A stretch of 9,611 bases of DNA, from NCBI GenBank assembly GCA_040220455.1, contig JAVJUS010000121.1, forward strand, positions 1-9,611, read 5' to 3'. Origin of the DNA: JAVJUS01 sp040220455 (GTDB taxonomy: Bacteria > Pseudomonadota > Alphaproteobacteria > DSM-16000 > Inquilinaceae). Shown here piece by piece: positions 1 through 6,564 of this stretch. Both the position numbers and the translations under genes were made by a program. Under the pieces are notes generated by a model that made no database searches, had not been told where the DNA came from, and worked only from the letters and a program-made list of their open reading frames with translations. Numbering within the stretch: the stretch's first letter is position 1; each line of letters starts with the position of its first letter.

Positions 1-927
<927 letters not shown>

Positions 928-950
928 ACACCGGCGTCTGCCGGGCGGGG

Positions 951-987
951 CGCCCGTGTCGGGAGAGCGCTTTCCGGGCGATTTTTT
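951..987 (+). terminator. Probable intrinsic terminator after xerD
   Basis: CGCCCG at 951-956 pairs perfectly with CGGGCG at 975-980, and an inner stem GAGA/TTTC (963-966 with 971-974, one G-T pair) closes on a GCGC loop. The stem is followed after one A by six T residues (982-987), the usual layout of a Rho-independent terminator. The left side carries an unpaired stretch of about six bases, so the stem is imperfect. A second CGGGCG copy at 942-947 could pair with 951-956 instead. It sits 23 bases after the xerD stop and well before accA, which suits transcript ending. Confidence 0.5.
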
Positions 988-1056
988 GCCTGCGCGCGGG
1001 CGAGGGCTCGTGTTAGACAGTCGCCGCCGCGGCGGGCCGCCGGTCCCCGGCGCCGC

Positions 1057-1084
1057 CTGCCAGGGGCGGCGCGCCGCCCGGCAG
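1057..1084 (+). other. GC-rich imperfect hairpin in the accA upstream region
   Basis: Bases 1057-1070 and 1073-1084 can form a 12-pair stem with two single-base bulges (CTGCC/GGCAG at the base, CGGC/GCCG at the tip). The two bases left between the arms mean the tip must open. It lies 63 bases before the accA start, so it would be in the 5' leader if transcription begins near 1020. In DNA this GC-rich, such stems can arise by chance, and no known RNA regulator is recognised. Confidence 0.25.
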
Positions 1085-1146
1085 CCCGGGCCCGCGTCGG
1101 TCGGGCGAAGCGCTCCCCTCCTTGTCGTCGACGCCCGTGGGCGAGA

Positions 1147-2103
<957 letters not shown>

Positions 2104-2116
2104 CGCCGGGGCCCGA

Positions 2117-2163
2117 GGGCAATTTCCGAACTGATGGAATCATCAGTTCGGAAAAAATTGCCC
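2117..2163. repeat. Long imperfect palindrome in the accA/CDF convergent gap
   Basis: The arms CCGAACTGATG (2126-2136) and CATCAGTTCGG (2141-2151) pair perfectly over 11 bp around a GAAT loop. The stem continues with TTT/AAA and, past a three-A bulge on the right, GGGCAA (2117-2122) with TTGCCC (2158-2163), for 20 pairs in all. It starts 13 bases after the accA stop and is AT-richer than the surroundings. It could end accA transcripts, but the stem is followed by A residues and then TATCTTC, not a T run, so it is not a textbook intrinsic terminator. A dispersed palindromic repeat is an equally good reading. Confidence 0.7.
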
Positions 2164-2175
2164 TATCTTCAACAA

Positions 2176-2217
2176 CCTAGAGCATCCTGCGCCCGTTCGG
2201 GCGCAGGATGCTCTAGG
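2176..2217. repeat. Perfect 19-bp inverted repeat with TAGAGCAT ends
   Basis: The left arm 2176-2194 (CCTAGAGCATCCTGCGCCC) is the exact reverse complement of 2199-2217, with only GTTC between them. The outer TAGAGCAT/ATGCTCTA ends resemble dispersed intergenic palindromes I recall from alphaproteobacterial genomes, so this is probably one copy of a REP- or MITE-like family. It lies 12 bases after the previous palindrome and 39 bases from the stop codon of the minus-strand CDF gene. On the minus strand the stem is followed by TTGTTG, so it may also act as a weak terminator for that operon. Confidence 0.8.
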
Positions 2218-2256
2218 GCGGCGCCGAGGCGCGGCCCTTCGTCGGCGCGGCCCGGC

Positions 2257-3240
2257 TCAGTGACCGGCGACGAGCCGGGTCTCGACGCAGGCGGAGTCGT
2301 CGCCCGCCGCCTCGATCTCCAGCGTGCTGTGGGCAATCCCGTGGGCCTCGCGCAGGCGGGCGCGCAGCCGCTGCTTGATCGCCTCGGCCTCGGCCAGCGT
2401 GCCGGTCTCGACCACCACATGGGCCTCCAGGCTGGCGGCGCCCTCGTGCATTTCCCATAGATGGACGTGGTGCAGGCCCTGGACGCCCGGCACGTCGGCG
2501 GCCGTGCGGGCGACCGCCTCGATGTCCAGGCCCTCCGGCGCGGCGCCCATCAACACCCGGATCGTGCGCCGAATGTCACTCAGCGCGTGCCAGAGGATGT
2601 AGCCCGCCAGGACCAGCGCCGCGATCGGGTCCGCCAGCGTCCAGCCAAAGGCGAGGATCAGCACGCCCGCGACCACGACCCCCAGCGAGCCGAGCGCGTC
2701 GGCAAGGTTGTGCAGGAAGGCCGCGCGCAGGTTCAGGTTCCCCTTGGCGAAGGGGCGGGTCAGCGCGACCGTGCCCAGGTCGACCGCCATCGCGATCAGG
2801 GCGACGATCACCACCGGCCAGCCCGCCACCGGTGCCGGGTCGGCCAGGCGGAAAGCGGCCTCGCCGGCGATGTAGAGGCCGATCAGGACGAGCGCCGTCA
2901 GGTTGATCAGCGCGGCGACTGTCTCCGCCCGGCGATAGCCGAAGGTCATGTCGCCGTCCGCCGCCCGCTTGGCGATCCGCCGGGCGACCAGCGCCAGGAT
3001 CAGCGCGCCGGCGTCGCTCAGGTTGTGGGCCGCGTCGGCGATGAGCGCGAGGCTGCCGGCGATCAGACCGCCGCCGACCTGCGCCGCCGTCAGCGCGACA
3101 TTGATGCCGACGGCCCAGGCGAGCAGCCGGTCGGACATCGCCGAGGTGTCGTGGTGGTGATGGCCATGGCCATGGGCGTGCCCGTGCCCATGCCCGTGCC
3201 CGTGATCGTCGTCGGCGCCATGGCCGCTGCCGCCGCTCAT
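2257..3240 (-). CDS. Cation diffusion facilitator (CDF) metal exporter with His-rich N-terminus
   Basis: CDF proteins are inner-membrane metal/proton antiporters, commonly exporting Zn2+ and sometimes Co2+, Ni2+, Fe2+ or Cd2+. The 327-residue product has both paired metal sites: D69/H72/D76 in DAAHNLSD (second membrane helix) and H177/D181 in HNLADALGS (fifth). The family motif FGYRRAE (100-106) is present. Several hydrophobic helices occupy about 38-220, and the cytoplasmic C-terminal domain includes GLHHVHLWEMHEG. Residues 7-30 hold 12 histidines, mostly as HG repeats plus a four-His run, a likely metal-binding tail; I counted these from the translation. The two HxxxD motifs favour zinc-type transport, but the cation cannot be fixed from sequence. 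Its ATG overlaps the stop of the upstream ATPase gene (ATGA), so the two are probably co-translated. The open frame continues far upstream of this ATG but only as a shadow of the ATPase gene. Confidence 0.93.
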   Translation of the reverse strand: MSGGSGHGADDDHGHGHGHGHAHGHGHHHHDTSAMSDRLLAWAVGINVALTAAQVGGGLIAGSLALIADAAHNLSDAGALILALVARRIAKRAADGDMTFGYRRAETVAALINLTALVLIGLYIAGEAAFRLADPAPVAGWPVVIVALIAMAVDLGTVALTRPFAKGNLNLRAAFLHNLADALGSLGVVVAGVLILAFGWTLADPIAALVLAGYILWHALSDIRRTIRVLMGAAPEGLDIEAVARTAADVPGVQGLHHVHLWEMHEGAASLEAHVVVETGTLAEAEAIKQRLRARLREAHGIAHSTLEIEAAGDDSACVETRLVAGH

Positions 3241-4091
3241 GCCGGGCTCCCGTCCGCCTCCTGGTCCCGCGCGATGGCGAGGAAGACTTCCTCCATGTCG
3301 GCCCGGCCGTAGCGCGCGACCAGATCCGCCGGTGCGCCGCGGTCGACGACCCGGCCGCGCTTCATCATCAGCACGTCGCCGGCCAGCCGCTCGACCTCGC
3401 CCATGTTGTGGCTGGCGAGCAGGATGCTCGCCCCCCGCCGGCGCTGGTAGCGCTCCAGATAGGTGCGGATCCAGTCCGCCGTGTCGGGATCGAGGGAGGC
3501 CGTCGGCTCGTCGAGCAGCAGCAGGTCGGGCTCGTTCACCAGGGCCTTGGCCAGCGCCACCCGGGTCTTCTGGCCCGCCGACAGGCGCCCGGACGGCCGG
3601 TCGAGGAACTCGACGATGTCGAGTTCGCGGGCCAGCGCCTCGATCCGCGCGGTGAGGCCGCGCACCCGGTAGAGCCGGCCGTAGACCGCGAGATTCTGGC
3701 GGACTGTCAATCGCTGCGGCAGATCCACATATGGGCTGGAAAAGTTGAGCCGCGGCAACACGTCGTATCGGGCCCGGCGCATGTCGACGCCGAGGACGCG
3801 GATGGTCCCCGAGGTGGGCAGGAGCAGCCCCAGCAGCATGGCGATCGTCGTCGTCTTGCCGGCGCCGTTGCCGCCCAGCAGCGCGGTCGTCATGCCGGCC
3901 CGTACCGTGAAGTCGATGCCGTCGACCGCGGTCACCGGCCCGAACCGCTTGGTCAGGCCTTCGACCGCGATGACGGCCTCGTCCGCCGGCGGGCCCTCGG
4001 CCAGGGCGTCCCGCCGGGCGGCGGCGCCCGCGGCGCGGCGGAGGTCCTCTTCTGCGGCGGCAGACGACTCGGGAAGGGAGCGATCGGACAT
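3237..4091 (-). CDS. ABC transporter ATP-binding protein, ABC-2/NatA-like, no permease nearby
   Basis: A 284-residue nucleotide-binding subunit. After a charged, alanine-rich N-terminal extension of about 38 residues it shows Walker A GGNGAGKTT (73-81), signature LSAGQK (170-175), Walker B LLLLDEP (190-196), the D-loop ASLD and switch H228 (ASHNM). ATP hydrolysis by such subunits normally drives an ABC-2-type membrane partner at the inner membrane. The Q-loop glutamine is not obvious: where families have a Q before the leader, this one reads NFSSPYVDLPQRLTVRQNL (116-134). I recall that phrase from a subfamily of ABC-2 ATPases, so it may be normal for the clade. The gene is first in its operon and overlaps the CDF gene by 4 bp; no ABC permease is visible on either side. 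The start at 4091 is a plain ATG with no strong ribosome-binding site; residues before V40 are poorly conserved in type, so a later start is possible. Confidence 0.9.
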   Translation of the reverse strand: MSDRSLPESSAAAEEDLRRAAGAAARRDALAEGPPADEAVIAVEGLTKRFGPVTAVDGIDFTVRAGMTTALLGGNGAGKTTTIAMLLGLLLPTSGTIRVLGVDMRRARYDVLPRLNFSSPYVDLPQRLTVRQNLAVYGRLYRVRGLTARIEALARELDIVEFLDRPSGRLSAGQKTRVALAKALVNEPDLLLLDEPTASLDPDTADWIRTYLERYQRRRGASILLASHNMGEVERLAGDVLMMKRGRVVDRGAPADLVARYGRADMEEVFLAIARDQEADGSPA

Positions 4092-4163
4092 GGACGGGAC
4101 TATGGCGCCGAGCCGGGCGAGTGACCACCCCGCCCGGCCGGCCGGATCGCCGGGGCGCCGGCC
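4092..4163. promoter_or_regulatory. Short divergent intergenic region (ATPase-CDF operon / regBA)
   Basis: Only 72 bases separate the divergent starts, so any promoters for both operons must lie here or inside the neighbouring genes. I cannot pick convincing -35/-10 boxes. GGCCGGC at 4136-4142 is the exact inverse of GCCGGCC at 4157-4163, a 7-bp stem with a 14-base loop that ends directly against the regB ATG. It would cover the place of a ribosome-binding site if regB starts there; no Shine-Dalgarno sequence is visible. Confidence 0.4.
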
Positions 4164-5513
4164 ATGATCGCCGTGCCGTCGCCCCTGCGGCCATCCGGCG
4201 CCACGCGATCGGATGACACTTTCGGCCCGGACCTGATCGGCGGCGTCGTCAGTCTGCGCACGCTGATCCTGATCCGCTGGATCGCCATCGTCGGCCAGGC
4301 GACGGCGGTCGGGGTGAGCCACTGGGGGCTCGGCTATGCCGTTCCGGTGGGCCCGCTTCTGGCGGTCATCGGCGTCTCGGTGCTGCTCAACCTGGCGGCC
4401 ATGGCGCAGGGGCGCACGCGCGTCCGCCTGGGCGAGCGCGACGCCGTGCTCTATCTCGGCTACGACCTGGTCCAGCTCTCGGTGCTGCTGTTCCTGACCG
4501 GCGGGCTGATGAACCCGTTCAGCGTGCTGCTGCTGGGCCCGCTTACGGTGTCGGCGGCGACCCTGTCGCTGCGCAGCACGGTTCTCCTGACCGGGATCGT
4601 GCTCGTGGCGATCGGCGGGCTCGGCTGGCACCACTATCCGCTGCCGGGCGCGCCGGCGATCCTGGAGGCCTCGGCGCGCTACACCTATGCCGTGGGGGCG
4701 GCGCTGATCATCGCCGCGGTGTTCGTCACCGCCTATGTCTGGCGCGTCGCCGACGAGGCGCGGCGCCTGGGCGACGCGCTCGGCGCCAGCCGCATGGCGC
4801 TGGAGCGCGAGCAGCGCGCCGCCTCGCTGGGCGCGTTGGCCGCCGCGGCGGCGCACGAGTTGGGCACGCCGCTGGCGACGATCTCGCTGGTCTCCCGGGA
4901 ACTGGCCGACGAGATCGGCGAGGGCCACGCGCAGGCCGAGGACGTCGCCCTGCTGCGCGACCAGGCCGAGCGCTGCCGCGCCATCCTGGCGGAGCTGACG
5001 AGCCGGCCCGATCCCGGCGCCGACGGGCCGTTCGACACCCTCACCCTGGTCGGCCTGATCGAGGCCGCGGCCGGGCCGCACCGGCGCGCGGACATCGACC
5101 TCCTGATCGAGCCGATGCCCCACGACCGCAGCGAGGCGCCGATCGTGCCGCGTCGGCCGGAGCTCATCCACGGGCTGGGCAACCTGATCCAGAACGCCAT
5201 GCAGTTCGCCCACCGGCGTGTGACGGTGCATGCCACTTGGAGCCGGCAGGAGGTCCGCATTACGATCGCCGACGACGGTCCCGGCTTTCCGGCCTCCGTC
5301 CTGTCCCGGATCGGCGAGCCCTACGTGTCCGGCCGGCGCTCGCGGGCCGGCGGCGGCGAGGGCGAGGACGGCGGCCACATGGGGCTCGGGATCTTCATCG
5401 CCTCGACGCTGCTCGAGCACACGGGTGGCCGGCTGTCCTTCGCGGGCGGTCGGGGCGGCGGCGCCCAGGTTGCCGTTCGCTGGCGGCGATCTATGTTCGA
5501 GTCAGGGAGATAG
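4164..5513 (+). CDS. regB: Redox sensor histidine kinase RegB/PrrB/ActS
   Basis: RegB is an inner-membrane kinase that senses redox state through the ubiquinone pool and a reactive cysteine, and phosphorylates RegA to control photosynthesis, respiration, carbon or nitrogen fixation genes, depending on the organism. The 449 residues match the family (about 460 in Rhodobacter). Six hydrophobic helices lie at about 32-54, 57-79, 93-111, 118-132, 135-154 and 170-191. The quinone-linked heptapeptide GGxxNPF is intact (GGLMNPF, 113-119). The H-box is AAAHELGTPLATI with phospho-acceptor H231, and the redox cysteine of the family is kept as C271 (ERCRAIL). The ATP-binding part has the N-box (N340, N344), DDGPGF (370-375) and GLG (407-409). 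The start at 4164 lacks a visible ribosome-binding site; a GTG at 4173 is an alternative. regA follows after 2 bp. I see no senC/sco gene in the window, which in Rhodobacter sits with this system. Confidence 0.95.
   Translation: MIAVPSPLRPSGATRSDDTFGPDLIGGVVSLRTLILIRWIAIVGQATAVGVSHWGLGYAVPVGPLLAVIGVSVLLNLAAMAQGRTRVRLGERDAVLYLGYDLVQLSVLLFLTGGLMNPFSVLLLGPLTVSAATLSLRSTVLLTGIVLVAIGGLGWHHYPLPGAPAILEASARYTYAVGAALIIAAVFVTAYVWRVADEARRLGDALGASRMALEREQRAASLGALAAAAAHELGTPLATISLVSRELADEIGEGHAQAEDVALLRDQAERCRAILAELTSRPDPGADGPFDTLTLVGLIEAAAGPHRRADIDLLIEPMPHDRSEAPIVPRRPELIHGLGNLIQNAMQFAHRRVTVHATWSRQEVRITIADDGPGFPASVLSRIGEPYVSGRRSRAGGGEGEDGGHMGLGIFIASTLLEHTGGRLSFAGGRGGGAQVAVRWRRSMFESGR
5504..5510 (+). promoter_or_regulatory. 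Ribosome-binding site of regA
   Basis: AGGGAGA lies in the last codons of regB, five bases before the regA ATG. It supports 5516 as the regA start and tight translational coupling with regB. Confidence 0.75.
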
Positions 5514-5515
5514 CC

Positions 5516-6091
5516 ATGACTTTGGAAATGATCGAAGAAGACCGCCCGCTTCCCGCGAGGGGAGCCGCGAAGAGCCTGCTGATCGTCGAGGACGATCCGG
5601 CGTTCCGCAAACGCCTCGCCCGTGCCATGGAAAAACGCGGCTACGAGGTCGTCACGGCGGAAAGCGTGCGGGTCGGCGTCGACCATGCCCGCCACCTGGC
5701 GCCCGCCTTCGCCGTGGTGGACATGCGGCTGGAGGACGGCAACGGGCTCGAGGTCGTGCCGGCGCTGCGCGAGACGCGGCCGGACGTCCGCGTCATCATG
5801 CTCACGGGCTACGGCAATATCGCGACGGCCGTGGCGGCGGTGAAGGCGGGCGTCGTCGACTACCTGGCCAAGCCGGCGGACGCCGACCAGATCGACGCCG
5901 CCCTGCAGAACCGCCAGGACAGCCTGCCGCCGCCGCCGGAAAACCCGATGTCGGCCGACCGGGTCCGCTGGGAGCACATCCAGCGGGTCTTCGAGCAGTG
6001 CGACCGCAACGTCTCCGAGACCGCGCGCCGCCTCAAGATGCACCGCCGAACCCTGCAGCGCATCCTCAACAAGCACGCGCCGCGGGCCTAG
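5516..6091 (+). CDS. regA: Redox response regulator RegA/PrrA/ActR
   Basis: RegA is the cytoplasmic, DNA-binding partner of RegB. The 191-residue protein has a receiver domain (about 18-130) with the acidic pair in IVEDDPAF, phospho-acceptor D69 in VVDMRLEDGNG, the conserved threonine in MLTGYGN and lysine in LAKPAD. A proline-rich linker (DSLPPPPENPM) follows, then a Fis-type helix-turn-helix: NVSETARRLKMHRRTLQRIL. This effector helix is almost invariant in the RegA family, so the assignment is firm. The start at 5516 has a good ribosome-binding site and a gap of 2 bp from the regB stop; the long frame upstream is a regB shadow. The protein ends in NKHAPRA, as expected, so the broken sequence downstream has not damaged it. 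No clear terminator follows. Confidence 0.96.
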   Translation: MTLEMIEEDRPLPARGAAKSLLIVEDDPAFRKRLARAMEKRGYEVVTAESVRVGVDHARHLAPAFAVVDMRLEDGNGLEVVPALRETRPDVRVIMLTGYGNIATAVAAVKAGVVDYLAKPADADQIDAALQNRQDSLPPPPENPMSADRVRWEHIQRVFEQCDRNVSETARRLKMHRRTLQRILNKHAPRA

Positions 6092-6256
6092 CAGATCCTC
6101 GGGCGGGCTCCAGTCGCCGGTATCAGCGCGTAGCGCCGCGTTCAGCAGTGGAGGCGACAGCGGATCCCTCGTCGTGGATCCGGACGGGCACGCCGTCGGA
6201 CTGCTGTTCGCCGGTTCGACGCGGGGCGGCAGCAACGGGAAGGGTGTAACCTATCT

Positions 6257-6276
6257 GAACCCGATCGATCGGGTTC
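6257..6276. repeat. Perfect 20-bp palindrome before the small gene
   Basis: The 20 bases GAACCCGATCGATCGGGTTC equal their own reverse complement. They lie inside the peptidase relic and end two bases before the ribosome-binding site of the 80-codon gene. The site could be an operator for a dimeric regulator, a hairpin, or chance. Confidence 0.6.
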
Positions 6277-6277
6277 T

Positions 6278-6284
6278 GGGGGAG
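6278..6284 (+). promoter_or_regulatory. Ribosome-binding site of the small gene at 6289
   Basis: GGGGGAG ends four bases before the ATG. It is one of the clearest Shine-Dalgarno sequences in the window and supports translation of the small gene from this start. Confidence 0.6.
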
Positions 6285-6288
6285 CTGA

Positions 6289-6531
6289 ATGCCCGATTGG
6301 CCTCATGGCAGCGGCGCTACGATCGAGACTGCGCGCGAAGCCAAGACGTTGCTTCGCCTGCGCCTCGGGGACGAGGCCCCGGTACAGGGCATCGGAATCG
6401 AGCGCCGTGGCCGCGGATTCGGCTTGAAGGTCGGTCTCGCACGGCGCCCTTTGTCCGGGGCAGATCTTCCCGATGAGGTCGGGGGCGTTCCGGTGCGCTA
6501 TGAAATCGTCGGAAAGCTGAAAGCTCTCTGA
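6289..6531 (+). CDS. Small conserved-type hypothetical protein (80 aa), peptidase-associated
   Basis: An 80-residue soluble protein with no signal peptide or membrane helix. After about 15 residues of poor character it has an amphipathic helix (TAREAKTLLRLRL), then GIGIERRGRGFGLKVGL, which reads as two beta strands, and ends LPDEVGGVPVRYEIVGKL. The pattern xGIGI...LKV...LPxEVxGVPVxxExVG is one I recall from small proteins and from N-terminal regions beside bacterial trypsin-like peptidases. That matches its position on top of a peptidase relic. The function is unknown. The ATG has a strong ribosome-binding site, and the codon use looks coding through to the TGA. It may be a surviving partner of the lost peptidase, or the head of a second, truncated copy. 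It converges on the EAL-type gene, with 33 bases between their stops. Confidence 0.65.
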   Translation: MPDWPHGSGATIETAREAKTLLRLRLGDEAPVQGIGIERRGRGFGLKVGLARRPLSGADLPDEVGGVPVRYEIVGKLKAL

Positions 6532-6564
6532 CGGCTCCACGCCGATGGTTCCGTTCCGGCAAGC

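Larger units (their letters stand above)
6141..6299 (+). pseudogene. C-terminal remnant of a trypsin-like (S1-type) serine peptidase
   Basis: In the frame starting at 6141 the translation begins FSSGGDSGSLVVDPDGHAV, continues with GLLFAGSTRGG and reaches LNPIDRVLGELNARL. GDSGS is the motif around the nucleophilic serine of trypsin-fold peptidases, and the following GLLFAGS and the NPI near the end fit the C-terminus of bacterial trypsin-like proteins of the kind related to plant Nal1 (from memory). The catalytic histidine and aspartate are missing: only 49 bases separate this part from the regA stop, so the N-terminal two-thirds are gone. There is no natural stop at the expected end; the frame runs on to 6476 over unrelated sequence. 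It is best read as a gene relic, overlapping the start of the next small gene by 11 bases. No plausible ATG start precedes GDSGS. Confidence 0.6.

Noticed and set aside
986..1018. Possible accA promoter with TTGCCT (986-991) and TTAGAC (1013-1018)
   Set aside because: The spacer is 21 bases, too long for a normal sigma-70-type promoter, and TTGCCT overlaps the terminator T tract. Not strong enough to list.
2117..2163. Reading the first palindrome as a classical bidirectional intrinsic terminator
   Set aside because: On the plus strand T residues precede the stem and A residues follow it, the reverse of what such terminators need.
3150..3215. Near-repetitive CATGGC/GTGCCC stretch as a satellite repeat or CRISPR-like array
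   Set aside because: It encodes the HG-repeat tail of the CDF protein in frame; there are no spacers or regular direct repeats beyond codon repetition.
2257..4194. A 645-codon open frame suggesting a larger protein fused to the CDF exporter
   Set aside because: The first half is the ATPase gene read in the wrong frame (Arg/Pro/Gly-rich). The CDF protein begins at the ATG at 3240, overlapping the ATPase stop.
3237..5420. Long minus-strand open frame of 727 codons covering the ATPase and the reverse of regB
   Set aside because: Only the part from the ATG at 4091 onward has ABC ATPase motifs. The upstream part is antisense to regB, which is a strong gene, and is low-complexity, Arg/Gln/Asp-rich translation typical of GC-rich shadow frames.
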